A stretch of DNA of 64,000 nt, taken from positions 132,001 to 196,000 of the forward strand of contig CM035323.1 of assembly GCA_000497125.2 (NCBI GenBank). The letters are read 5' to 3'. Position 1 is the first letter of the stretch; every line of letters begins with the position of its first letter. Below the pieces are notes generated by a model, which was not told where the DNA came from, did no database searches, and worked only from the letters and a program-made list of their open reading frames with translations. Made by a program: the position numbers and the translations under genes. Positions 48,601 to 59,403 of the stretch are shown in pieces. Origin of the DNA: Spironucleus salmonicida. Lineage: Eukaryota > Fornicata > Diplomonadida > Hexamitidae.

Positions 48601-49655
48601 TATTTTTCGTATTAATAATCTTCTGAAGTGAAAAATATCTTTAGTGCATCTGCATAGTTTAAACTAGTGTTAGAGTAAATTTGTTATGAAGTATTTTATG
48701 CACACTATACATAAAGTGTAGTATTTCTTAAAGAGAAATAATTATAATAGTATGTAGAAAGTAGAGATACTGATTTCCCTGATCTAGAACTATTGCTTAG
48801 AATTCCATTTTTAATATTTTTATAACTTGCAGTTTATCCAGATACCAAAGATTATAATATAAAATGCTCTGTCTTGAACATAAATGAAGGTGCACATAAC
48901 AACTAAAAAAAATCGATCTTTACTTTATCCTTTAAATGCAATGGAAGATGAAAACAATTATATATTACAAAATTATCAACACTTTCTTCCCAAGAAAGCG
49001 AGTTAAACAATGATTCTGCCTATATAATACATTATATTATATGCTAATTTTGCATTAATTGATTTCCAGCCTACAAAGTTAGGAAATTAGCAGATAACCC
49101 ATAAATAAAGGCCAAAAAATTTGGAGATAGAAGACTTAAATTCTTTACTGTATATTATAGCAGTACAACTATAACATTTAAAGTGGACAGATTTTGAGAG
49201 ATAGAATTCGTAACTGATGCCACATATTCAAATGGTGGATATAAACAAGTAATAACCTGAAAATATTGATCTGCTAAAGTAGAAGAGTCAAGATTTAAGG
49301 TGGTTTAATACACGTTATATCCTAAGTGTACTAATAGGATACCTAAGTTTGACCATAATTCTGATATTTAATGAGTTTAAATATCATGCTTCGGAACATT
49401 GTAACGAATAACAAATCTTCGAATACTAATGTCATTAAATATAAGTTTTTATTGATAAAGTACAACAAATACATGGAAAACTTTTAAAGTTTCCACAGAA
49501 TCAACATTAATTGAAATATAATTCTTAACATCTTTGATGACGTCATCTTAGAATGGAGAAAGACTACTGACTAGTAATTAGCTATCTTCATAGGTAATAT
49601 GGAGATCTAACAACCTTACATGATCATAGTTAAAAATAGTAAATATAGATTTCAT
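42615..49655 (-). CDS. Giant protein with 117-residue tandem repeats (right copy, 2,346 aa)
   Basis: Frame of 2,347 codons, ATG 49,655 to TGA 42,615-42,617, homologous to the left copy end to end. The repeat region is longer (residues about 668-1,748 against about 664-1,300), and the frame is preserved through every added unit. That includes two diverged units carrying an AT-rich segment (about 45,475-45,660 and 46,675-46,860) that read through TAA/TAG without TGA. Codon 23 is GAA here and TAA in the left copy. Maintaining a 7 kb frame through copy-number change argues that both copies are, or recently were, functional. Confidence 0.88.
44400..47660 (-). repeat. 351-bp repeat array organised in a 1,200-bp higher-order repeat, right
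   Basis: Unit ends recur at 44,457, 44,808, 45,657, 46,008, 46,857 and 47,208, so spacings alternate 351 and 849 bp. The composite 1,200-bp period repeats (44,808 to 46,008 to 47,208, and 45,657 to 46,857). Both 351 and 1,200 are multiples of three. Adjacent higher-order copies look nearly identical, indicating recent expansion by unequal exchange. Confidence 0.95.
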
Positions 49656-50192
49656 TCTAATGAAAGTAAATATTAATTTAAACCAAAAGATAATAATAAA
49701 TATTATATTGATATATGTTTAATATTTTTTGTTTATATCTAATATATCCTAAATATGAAAATACTCATTATGATATTATGTGCAGTAATACCCAACTTTA
49801 CTAAAAAGAAGAATTATGGATTGTAGAATATTTGAGTTGTAAAGCAGCTCAAGAGTGGTAAGTCATCCAATAAACCCCCTTAATGCCAACATTGATTAAA
49901 ATAAATTGAACAATGAATGAAATAGAAAAGCGATTGAAATTCTTTTTATCGTTTTTTTTAATTTTTATACGTTTGCATAGGTTGGTTTACTACTTCTATA
50001 TTACGTGAAATTTCAACTATAGGTGCTAAAATTTATGAGTGTTAGGCTTACATGCGGAGTAGTGGGAAATTATGTTTATCGACTGTTGCCAATACAGAAA
50101 TAGCACTCTCCGTCCTGTAAAAGCTGTATTTTTGGAAGTAAAATTGTGAAATACGTATTTAAAATGGTAAACTACAATTTTTACTGCTACGA
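49656..50192. other. AT-rich spacer (right-arm copy)
   Basis: Inverted copy of 24,431-24,967. No gene seen. Confidence 0.5.
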
Positions 50193-50531
50193 TCAATTTA
50201 AATTTTAGTTAAAACTTGGTTTCTAGGTATTATAACTCTCCCATTCATTAAGAATGCACGTGATATTAGCAATCATTCGAAAATCCGTAAACTACCAGAA
50301 TGCATCTCCGGTGCTAAGAAAATGCAATAAGAAAACTGTCAATCCCGATAAGGACGAATTTTTGTAAAGACTTTGCTGAGTTTCTTGAGGGATATGGTCT
50401 TGTCTACAATGTGCAGTTACTGATATCAATAAGTTGGTATCGTCAGCCTTTTTGGATAACCCTAGTGTAGAAGTTTGATTTAATATAGTCCTAGTCCTGT
50501 TAAAAAACGAAATCGAGTAGTAGATACTCAT
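50193..50531 (-). CDS. Hypothetical 112-residue protein (right copy)
   Basis: Inverted copy of 24,092-24,430, ATG 50,531 to TGA 50,193-50,195, frame intact, with a Val-to-Ala difference near the C-terminus. Confidence 0.4.
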
Positions 50532-51150
50532 AATTTAGTTCTAACTAAATTGTGAGAATCTACTGTGTTCATTGTTAATTATGACTTTAAAATTTTGGCA
50601 CTAATTAAAAAATTCATATAAAAAGGTAATAAAAATTAATAGAATTCCTACATGCAAATTAAGGTGAGTATTTGCGTTTCTATTACTATACTTAGTAATA
50701 TTTAAACTATACTTTATTTTATTTAACTTTAAGGTGTATATAAATTATTTTGCTATAATTATCCAAGTATCATGATTTAGTGCATTTTTAACTTAAATTA
50801 TAATGTTTATTTTTATTTAATATTATTATATTACTATATTCGTGGAAAAGGAAATTTAAGAATATTTTAATAATATACATTTAACTGCAACTTTACTTTA
50901 TTATTAAAAGGATTACAATAATAAACTATAAATGAGTGAATGCATACTTAAATCGATTATTTTTTCAATTAGTATAAATATATAATATAAATTCGTATAG
51001 TTTCATAATAAATTTTTGTTTACATGTAATTTAATACAATAGCATAATATTGATTTACCATCTTTCTCAAAATCCTTCAAATTTTATTTGTAAATTTCAA
51101 ATTTCCAAAACGTAGATATATAGTTAAATATCCCTTTCAATTACAGAAAA
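50532..51150. other. AT-rich spacer (right-arm copy)
   Basis: Inverted copy of 23,473-24,091, upstream of surface-protein copy 3. Nothing recognised. Confidence 0.5.
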
Positions 51151-51984
51151 ATGCTGGCTGTACTATCCTTAACATGCTACCAGCCCAACTCAACTTTCAC
51201 CTACAATCCCATCACACATGAAGGCACTCTCATAGCGTCTTACTTAGCGCCAGACGACTCCAGGGCTTTCCAATTGTGCTAGCAGCTTTCCGGCCGACTA
51301 GCCAGAGCCCAGGTGGAGCTTGCCAATTCGGAGACGGCCAGTTCGCTAAATTACAATTTTAAGCACTTGGCTGATATTCGGGTCGAGATAAAATTCGATA
51401 CGGTGGAACAGCAAGCGGCAGGCGCTCTCACGAGGCAGTCGAACTTTTTAATCTAAATATTGGACATGGACGCCGAAATCAAACAGACCCTTTCCTATTT
51501 TTCGGTGTTGAGCTTCAACAGCAACGACTGCCTGACCGCTGCCACGTGCGAGATACTAGGCGAGACGCTCATTATCAGCTCCAAAACTACAGGCTGCGAC
51601 TATTCGAATACGCTGTTCGCAGATGCTGCCACCCTGGACGATCCCGTACTGAATCAGAGCGTGTACGCCGAGCTGTCCGCATTCAACAAAACGCTCCGGC
51701 TGACAAGCGGGCTGTTCATGAAAAACCAGGCAGATCCCACAAACCCAGTGGTTACCTTTGACTGCAACAAGCATCTTGAGGAGTCCAACGTCCTTCTGTG
51801 CAGAGAAATTTTATAGGACATAAGATTCACCCCCTTGCTTGACTTTAGCATTATCTTCTACTACTAGATGAAGAGCCCTCGGACAAGTCTCATGCAGCTA
51901 TATAGTAGTAATGAACCCAAAGCAGGGACAACTATTGGTTGTTCCAGCCTCTTAAAAATTATAAACGGTCATCCATAACGGTGA
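51151..51984 (+). CDS. Surface-protein family copy 3, chimeric and C-terminally truncated (277 aa)
   Basis: Frame from ATG 51,151 to TGA 51,982-51,984. The first about 249 residues match the complete gene, including the signal peptide (MLAVLSLTCYQ), with a TAG in LCQQLSG where the complete copy has GAG. After the junction at 51,897 it adds about 29 unrelated residues and stops, so the transmembrane anchor is gone. It shares its 5' end with copy 2 and everything from 51,280 onward with copy 1. If expressed it would be secreted rather than anchored; it may simply be a recombination by-product. Confidence 0.75.
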
Positions 51985-54900
51985 CCATAAGTTTACAATT
52001 CATAATACGACACAAAATATCTAAGTTTTTAGAAAACCAGCTCATCCAACTATTTAACATACTCGAATACAAAGAAGTGAGTATAAAATCACTCTTCCAT
52101 TAAACGAAAAAATAGTATATGTCGTTTATTACTGATTTAAAAAAAATAAATATTTTCACATTCCACACCATGTTAACGTTTTAGTTATTATTTAAACTAG
52201 ATTCTAACTAATTTAATGAAATCTTTTCGTTTATTGTTTTTTAAAACTCTATTAATTAATTCTTATAAATAAATCTTACATACCTTAGATGAGGTTGATT
52301 AGTTCTCTTACAGAATCGTATCTAAAATACTCATCGTGTTGTATAGTCTGACGTCACCCTATTTCTTACCATTAAAACAGTACTCTGATAACGCTACAAC
52401 TCATTCGACCATGTCATACAATATTCTATCTGTTAGTTCTAACGAAATATATCTCGCTGTTAATATTTTACTATAATGCCCAAATTTCGGATTATTACTA
52501 TCCTCTTCAAACTTTAATAAAGATGATTGATATTATTATAATTGGCTTGACTGAAGTTTACTTTACTTGAGTCAATATTTTTGATCACTTCTTTTGAATA
52601 TTATTCTACAGTATCTTATTTTTATAGAACTGGTATCGCTTCTTTATAAGTTGGTTTTGATTCTTAATCTTTTATTACTGCTTATCTGTTCATTTTATTT
52701 ATTAAAAAAATAAGTATTCAAAAAAGTTAATTTATATTTATTGTTATTGATTTTTTAGAAACCATTTTTATTTTTGTGTTCACTTTAGAAATCGGACGCC
52801 TCAGGGTTTCCATTTTATTCATTTTATTTTGTGTTATCTGAATTAATTGAATTTGATGCCATTCAATTTTATTAATACTTAAAAAAATCTTTTTAATTAT
52901 TGAAATATTATCGAATACTAAAATGTCAATCTTTATAGTACCTCTGCAAGATTCATTATTCTTCTTAATTAATGAATTTAATTATATAATTTAGATGATG
53001 TCTAAGATTTTGATTGCAATTATTCTTCTTGTCTTAGTAAATAGTATTCAAATTTTAACTCGTAAGATATTTGCTAATCATATTTTAGTTCTTATATTGA
53101 TTTATATTTATTATTTACGTATTTATGTTTTACTTTACATTCGATAGCAGAATACATTCTACTTAACTATTTTCTTCGTTGTTTCATATAAGTTTTTTTC
53201 TATCGTGTCTGTCATCATTCAACCTTATTAATATAAAAATTAATCTTGTTTAAGTATAATAAAGTGGTATTAAACTTTAATGCTCCAAATTTGATGTTAT
53301 ACTTTCACTCATCAAATAGGAAAAAATTCTTGACATGCTTTACCTTCAGATTACCTTTAGGGATCATAACCGTTTTTAATTTTTATACAATATATAAAGC
53401 ATTTGCTCAGTTTCCTCTGCGTTCCTTACTACTACATTTCTTCTAATTTTTCTCAATCCTAGGGTACCATTATTTTATGATACCGCTCATTTTGAGCCTT
53501 TCAGCCCTTACTGATTCAGAATCAATTACGATGCTAACAGCTTCAGCTCCTGCCTAAAACCGAAGATCCGGTTCAGGTCAATTACGTGATTGCTCTTCTC
53601 TAGGGGCTTCATCTGAATGTCTAACTTCTTCGCAAGCCCCAGAGTTAAAATTTCAGCATTTTCTTGCATGAGGGGTGCAGATCTGGCGATTTCAGCAGCG
53701 ATAGTGTGTTATATCACGTAACTGGAATTCTGAGCGAATCGCTTCACTAGTTCGCGCACTAGGCATGCTGATCCTCTAATATTACGTCGAAAAATGCAAA
53801 ATTATCTTTAGCCTGGCTAGCGATCGAAGCGGGTAATGTAATTCAAAATTTTAATACTCTTATATATCGAGATAATTATATTTTGAAATATCGGTTTTTC
53901 CGTAGAATTTGCTCAGATCAGCCTTGAAAGTGAGCCTGCAACGTTATTTCTTGCTCAAAATCGCGATGAAGACATTTTTTATGCCGCCGAAACGACCGCC
54001 AAATGCTCGAATTTCTGCACAAGCTCGCGAGCGATCTGCGCTAACTCGGTCTCGACGTTTTTGAGCCTATCCGCGACGTGACCCAGGACGCCTTCGGACC
54101 GCCCTGCTCGATGCATCTCACAGACTCCTCGTTGAGGCGGCTCTGGAGGTTCGTCCACGAACTATTATAGTATTATAGTATTATAGTATTATAGTATTAT
54201 AGTATTATAACTATTGCAACTATTATAACTTCTAAGCCTACTGCAGTATCACCGAATTCGCACCTTTTCGAAGGTCTGAATTTTGCTTTCCGGGCTCGAA
54301 ACCCCCTCCGCGAAGTCGCAAGAATGCGCTGTTTGGGGGCATGATACTGCTTAATCTGGGAGTGCATGGCTCTTAATGTGTTGTTTTGCGCTGACTGAGT
54401 TTTTGGTCGAATTTCAGAGGGTTCCGGGTGTATGTTTGGGAGCGGGAAAAGGGCGAAAAGGAAGGACTTTAAATCACTTCTTTCATAGAATGGACGTAAT
54501 GCACTTTTCCGGTGTAGCGGCGATCGTTTAGCACTGCTTTTCGAAAATGTGGAGCTTTCGGTCAATAAGAAGTCGGTAAAGTGAGCAATCTGGTAGGTGT
54601 CGTTTGGGGATTATAGCGGAGATTGCGATATCGGATTTTGTGTCCGGGCGATTTCGATGAACGGGGCTGGTTGAGGCATGTAGAGTTTTTCAGCTTCTTC
54701 GGTTTGGCGAATTCGTCGTTTTTCAGCGAGTTTAGGTAATTGATGTGTGAAATGTGCGCATAGTCGTAGTTACTCGCGAAATGCAGCGTTTACTGGTGTT
54801 TTTCATACTGGAAATGAAGCTGCATGTCGCTTTTTCGATGGTATCATTTTACGACTTTTTTGACGATTTGGTTCAGAACGTTCGCGGAGTACTCTAAGTT

Positions 54901-55956
54901 TTTGAGTATTAAGTTCGCATGAACCGCACTCCTCTCACCTGATGCAGTATGTCCGGCAGGTAAAGATGCCGCAGGCACGAGTAGGTGAAAAACTCAGCGT
55001 CGGTGTTCGTGTAGAGGGGGCAGGTTACCGCCCAGCATTAGGTTGATGCAGGGACCGCGAGCAGTGCCAGTCGCAGTATACGAACCCCATGTGGTCGCCG
55101 CAGGAACCGCCGAGCCCGAAGTTTCTTGTGGAGTGTGAAATTTTGTCACTAGGCCTACATCTGCGGATTTTAATACCTGGCGGCAGTTATGGAGGCGCAT
55201 TTGGCTGAAAGTGTTAATGCGGAACTGGTACTTCGCATCATTCGCCCTGCCTAAGAACCACCAGAAGCCGCTGCTGATCTTCCGGTAGTCCGGGAGCAGT
55301 TAGAACACGTAGGTGGCCGTACCGTGAATTTGAATAACTAGTAGAGATTAGATGAATCGAAATTAACGTCGAACGCTAGGGTGGACTTCGCTCCCTTGCA
55401 GGGCTAGAACGGCTTCTGGGTCAGCGACACCAGGTAGTGGATTACTGTGTCCTTTGGGAGTTTCTGCTGCTTGCCGACTTACAGCGCGTATTCTGATACG
55501 TTGAACGTGAAGTTTGAACATTGCGGCTCCGGGGTGAAGAGGTTCAAAGTGTTTGGTGCCGTGCTATTCAGGATCGTACTCTTCAATTTTGGCTGCTGCT
55601 TGAATTTTTCATTTTCTGGTACATCCTGCACCTCCTCAGCGTGGTTGAGCGCGGAATCGAAGGTGAGGAAGTCCCAAGGGGCTGGACGGATACCGGGAGC
55701 CGCACCTGTATAACTATCGTGTTTGACGGTAGGATACGCCACTGAGGGACAGCAGATGCTTCATGATCTCTAACTGCAATTCTGGCGTGCTCATTTTTAG
55801 GATTAATAGAAATTTACCCCTAATATTATCTAATAGTTGTGCCTCTGAAATGAGCGAAACGGTGTACGTCAAGCTCACGGTCAGAGCCGGGGTCAGCACG
55901 CGGTACACCTGCTGAGGCTGCAGCTGCACTGGTATCTTGCAGGCGATGGGCCTTAC
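51200..55956 (-). repeat. Inverted copy of window bases 1-4,731
   Basis: Reverse complement of bases 1-4,731 with scattered substitutions and small indels. Base 1 pairs with 55,956, so the homology probably continues past the window start. It is directly contiguous with the right arm, whereas on the left the equivalent pieces are separated by 18 kb. Confidence 0.93.
51985..53486 (-). pseudogene. AT-rich decayed coding remnant (right copy)
   Basis: Inverted counterpart of the left decayed stretch (about 2,455-3,944). It shares the internal TGA and carries an extra A at the site opposite 3,057-3,060, which breaks the frame that is open for 107 codons on the left. This divergence without frame constraint supports pseudogene status. 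Confidence 0.4.
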
Positions 55957-56279
55957 TGGACCAGGAGCGCTGCTGTAGGTGACCTACCTCCACCACAGGC
56001 CGCTGGGAAGCGGGCCGGCCAAGATGCTGTTTGGGTACACCTGGAAGGCCGTGGCGCTGGGTCGCTGTGCGGGAGCACATTGTGGGGAACAGAAATCACT
56101 CGTGGAGGACAACCCAGTAGTAGGTAAGGCCCTCGCATAGGAACACCTTCACAGCGCTCTCGAAGCCGCAGCAGCCAAGGACCGCGCTGGGATAGATCCC
56201 GGAGTACTCGCCCAGCAGGTAGTCGAAGAGCCGCCGACCAGGCTGGGTGGGCTGCCGCGAGCGCAGGTGCTTATCGTAC
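53487..56279 (-). pseudogene. Decayed multi-frame gene (right copy, with more of the 5' part)
   Basis: Inverted copy of 1-2,454 plus upstream sequence missing from the left end of the window. The added part contains YLLGEYSGIYPSAVLGCCGF and, in another frame, YPNSILAGPLPSGLWWRQV, continuing into the sequence seen at base 1. The frameshifts I compared agree with the left copy. It ends with TGA 53,487-53,489. The 5' limit is uncertain, because the frame at 56,096-56,279 is in phase with the LRR-type gene upstream. Confidence 0.55.
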
Positions 56280-56323
56280 AACGTGAGAATGACCGCATTG
56301 GGAGCGGAACGATTCGAAGCGGC

Positions 56324-57793
56324 TCACTCCACCAGCGCCCCGCACAGGACGACCAGCGGCTCTATCTTCTGCCGGTACACGAACGCCGCCAGCCTCGTTG
56401 GCAGCGCCACCGGCTGGGAATCGCCCTCCTGGTACACCATGCTGCCCCGCTGGACGTACCGCTGCCCCACCCGGACGGCCAGGTTAATGTCCACACCAGG
56501 CCTCCGGATGAAGGCCGGGAGCGCGAACTGCTACAGGCTGGCGGCATCCTGCTGCCCGGAACCCACCCCAATGCACCGCACGCTCAGATGCGTGACCGTT
56601 CTGACCCTCACGAGCCTGGCTAGCGCAGACAGTTGGTCCGGCGGGATGCAGATGTTGCGGAGCCGGAGCCGCTCCACGGACGGGGTACTGACCAGGACCA
56701 GCCGATCCAGACGCACCCTATCGAGCTCCAGCACCACGACCGAGGGCTGCAGGTAGAGCACCGAGACCGCGGTGTAGGAACTGTCCGTCCCGCGCACGAT
56801 AAACCGCTAGAGCCCGTGTGCTAGCTGCATCACCCTAGCCAAGGAGGTGCTTTCGTTGGTTACGCCCTCCAGGACTATCTCTCGCAGGTCCGGCAGTGAA
56901 TCGGCATCGCACTGGAAGTTATTAACAATACACTTTGTGAGGGTGACGCTCCGCATCCGGGGGTGCAGGTAAATATCACTCTGGACCATTGTGAGCGCTA
57001 ACGTCTCCAGTACCTTCATCCTAGACATGTCTGATATGTGCATAAGTCGGGTCCTGTGTCCCCGCAGCGTCAGATGCCGGAGCTCACCGGCCATGTGCAA
57101 GAACTCACAGATGGAGGGGCAAGCTTGAGGGAGGATGGCGTTTACTAGATACAGCGTGTGGAGGTGGGGGAAGCTATCACGCTCAAACCTTAGACCGGAT
57201 AGTTTGGACCGCACCACGTGGATAGACTCTGTAAGGTGTGGGATGCATAGTACGCCCTTGGCGTACTCTATACGGAGCTCAACACAGAAGATCTGGCCAA
57301 AGTTCGGTGTGAGTATGATTAGCGCGTCTGGTTTTCCATGCAGGGTGATACTCCGGATGCTGCATGCCTACGGGAGCAAGTCTAGCAGGGACTACCATGC
57401 AATGGACACCTGCACGCGATCATAGTATGACATGACCACCTCGGTCAGGTTCGGGAGGTCGCGGCCCTGGGGGTTGCGGCACATAATGGGCGAGTCGACG
57501 ATGGTGAGCCTGGCGAGGGCGGGGCCGACATCCATCTTGCCGCTCACGCGCTCAAGCCGCAGATCACGCACGTTCTCCACGTACCTGAGCGGCTCCGTCC
57601 CGTCCATATCGGCGAGGGCCAGGCTGGTCAGAGCATCCAGGCGCACTGCGGCGTCCCACCTGCCGTCGAGCGAGAGGTGTGCTACGGGGGGATCGGGAAG
57701 CTCGGCTGCGGCCGGTAGCGTGGTAGTCATGAGGCCCTGGGACTCTGGGGCAGCATCCCCGCTGCGGTCTGCCGCGCGCGCACCATCTGTCAT
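56324..57793 (-). CDS. GC-rich leucine-rich-repeat-type protein
   Basis: A 489-residue protein, ATG 57,793 to TGA 56,324-56,326, with four TAG codons read as Gln (SIAWQSLLDLLPQACS, HGLQRF, SLQQF). It contains many short Leu-rich strands of the form LxxLxL (VAHLSLDGRW, VRDLRLERVSG, LRHLTLRGHRTRL, LREIVLEGV, VERLRLRNICI), spaced about 20-25 residues, as in irregular LRR or F-box/LRR solenoids. No signal peptide or transmembrane segment, so probably a cytosolic interaction scaffold. High GC compared with most of the window. The sequence after the TGA stays in frame to 56,096 and looks coding, so the present stop may be a recent truncation. Confidence 0.7.
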
Positions 57794-57931
57794 TTTTGGT
57801 GCGAAAGGAAAGGGAGCGTAGGCAGCCCCCCTAGCTGCGGCCCGCGCTACCCTGACGCCGATGCGGGCGCTCAATCTGGAGGTGGAGTAGCAGAGCGACG
57901 ACCAGAGTGACTATAACCTGGTCAGCTCGTG

Positions 57932-58171
57932 ATGGAGAGGAACCTGGAGGGGCCGGGGAACGCCGTGCAGCCGGTGAACCGCGTCATGAGCAGCTTCCAG
58001 AAGATGCTGACGATCGTGTGCGGGATCCTCGTGGGGCTCGTGTTCAACGTCCTGGTGCTCCCCTTCGTGCTGCACAGCAGCATGTCCGGGGAGCTGCGCG
58101 TCGGCGTCTTCTGTGGCGTCCTCAGCAGCCTGGTGTTCGCCCTGTTCGTGGGGCTGGCCGGCATTCCGTGA
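57932..58171 (+). CDS. Small two-transmembrane protein
   Basis: A 79-residue protein, ATG 57,932 (a GTG precedes it) to TGA 58,169-58,171. Residues 1-25 are soluble, with two hydrophobic segments (TIVCGILVGLVFNVLVLPFV and VGVFCGVLSSLVFALFVGLA) joined by a short loop. Size and shape resemble small ER or vesicle membrane subunits, but I do not recognise the family. GC-rich. Divergent from the LRR-type gene and convergent with the F420-ligase-like gene, 59 bp between stops. Confidence 0.6.
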   Translation: MERNLEGPGNAVQPVNRVMSSFQKMLTIVCGILVGLVFNVLVLPFVLHSSMSGELRVGVFCGVLSSLVFALFVGLAGIP

Positions 58172-58230
58172 GCTTCTTTCGTGTCACTCGGGGTCGTCTC
58201 CCGCGGCACCTCGTGATAAACAGGAAAACG

Positions 58231-59403
58231 TCACTCGGCGTAGCTCTTGAAGTAGTTCTGGATCAGCACGAACGGGGTGCCCTTGTCGCCGCTGCCCGTG
58301 GTGAGGTCCGCCAGGCTCCCGAGCAGGTCCGTCAGCGCCCTGGGCGTGGTGCCCTGCGCGGCGATGCTACCCACCAGGTCCGCGCTCTTGCGCCTGATGA
58401 GGGCGCGCATGGCCTGCTCCGCCTCCGGGCCGCTCAGCCCGTCCAGCTCGTTGTCGGCGGCGTACTTGAGCTTGATCTCGTTGGGGAGCCCGCTGAGACC
58501 CGCCGTGAAGCCGGGGCTCACCACGGGGTCCGCCAGCTCCCAGATGCCGCCGACGGGGTCCTTGAAGGCGCCGTCGCCGAAGACCATGACCTCGAGCGTC
58601 CTGCCGGTGCGGGCCAGGAGGTCAGCCTGGATCTGCTCGACCAGGGCCTGCGAGTCGCGTGGGAAGAGCTTCACCTGGTCGTCCCGGGCGAGGTTGCTGC
58701 CGAGGAGCCCGAACTGGGGCTGGAAGCCGGAGCCGTCCACGCTGGCCGTGAGCAGGTCGTCCAGGCAGAGCACGGTCCGCGCGCCTTGACTGAGCAGACG
58801 CTGCTTGGTGCGCCCGCGGGAGTGGATGTCCGCGGCGATGACGACGTCGGTGTAGGCGAGGATGTGCGCGGGGTCGTTGCTCAGCACGATCTCGCAGTTG
58901 GGGCCGGCGACGGACTTGTAGTATTCGATGTAGTCTACGCCGGTGAACTGGTGGATGGTGCTCGGGAAGTGGGCGCGGAAGGCGGCCTCTGTGAAGTGGT
59001 CCGAGTGGGGGTTAATGCCCTTGGCGAGCAGAGCCTCAATGGGGAACAGCAGGTTGCCTACCTCGTCGCCCGGGTAGGACAGCTGGATGACCACTTTGTC
59101 CACGCCCTGCGCGATGCCCTTGAGGAGCATCGAGAAGCGGTTCCGGGACAGGATGGGGAACACCAACCCTACCGTACCACCGCCTGTCTTGGTGCGGACG
59201 TCGGCAGCGATGGCCGCCGTGGAGGCGTAGTTGCCCTGGGCGCGGGCGACGACTGACTCGGTGATACAGACCACGTCGCGGTCCTGGAGGGTCACAGAGT
59301 TTTCTTGGGCCGCCTTGAGAACGGTATCGACCACGATGGCGCGGAGGTCGTCTCCCTGCTTGATGATCGGAGCGCGGATGCCACGAGACACAACGCCTAG
59401 CAT
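58231..59403 (-). CDS. Coenzyme F420-0:L-glutamate ligase-like protein (bacterial-type)
   Basis: A 390-residue protein, ATG 59,403 to TGA 58,231-58,233. Conserved blocks of the bacterial CofE-related family are clear: VVCITESVVARAQGNYAS, GLVFPILSRNRFSMLL, LSYPGDEVGN, FTGVDYIEYYKSV, DIHSRGRTKQRLL, KLFPRDSQALV, VMVFGDGAFKDPVGGIWELA, LKYAADNELD, GTTPRALTDLLGSLADLT and SGDKGTPFVLIQ. CofE adds glutamate to F420-0; diplomonads are not known to make F420, and anaerobic Firmicutes also carry this longer form without F420 synthesis, so the substrate here is uncertain. All Gln codons are CAA/CAG and the gene is strongly GC-rich. Best read as acquired from bacteria. Confidence 0.9.
   Translation of the reverse strand: MLGVVSRGIRAPIIKQGDDLRAIVVDTVLKAAQENSVTLQDRDVVCITESVVARAQGNYASTAAIAADVRTKTGGGTVGLVFPILSRNRFSMLLKGIAQGVDKVVIQLSYPGDEVGNLLFPIEALLAKGINPHSDHFTEAAFRAHFPSTIHQFTGVDYIEYYKSVAGPNCEIVLSNDPAHILAYTDVVIAADIHSRGRTKQRLLSQGARTVLCLDDLLTASVDGSGFQPQFGLLGSNLARDDQVKLFPRDSQALVEQIQADLLARTGRTLEVMVFGDGAFKDPVGGIWELADPVVSPGFTAGLSGLPNEIKLKYAADNELDGLSGPEAEQAMRALIRRKSADLVGSIAAQGTTPRALTDLLGSLADLTTGSGDKGTPFVLIQNYFKSYAE

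Larger units (their letters stand above)
41952..51897 (-). repeat. Right arm of large inverted repeat
   Basis: Reverse complement of 22,726-31,324, about 1.35 kb longer because of extra tandem repeats. The two arms flank a single-copy core of 10,627 bp. Scattered substitutions separate the arms, for example TAA versus GAA at codon 23 of the giant gene. The arms are therefore not simply the same reads placed twice. Confidence 0.93.

Noticed and set aside
56094-56326. TGA as selenocysteine in the LRR-type gene
   Set aside because: No selenoprotein family resemblance and no SECIS-like structure was identified by eye; truncation is simpler.
57907-59256. 449-residue plus-strand open frame
   Set aside because: Antisense to the F420-ligase-like gene in GC-rich DNA. 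Composition is Arg/Gly/Ala-rich with no family resemblance; a shadow frame.
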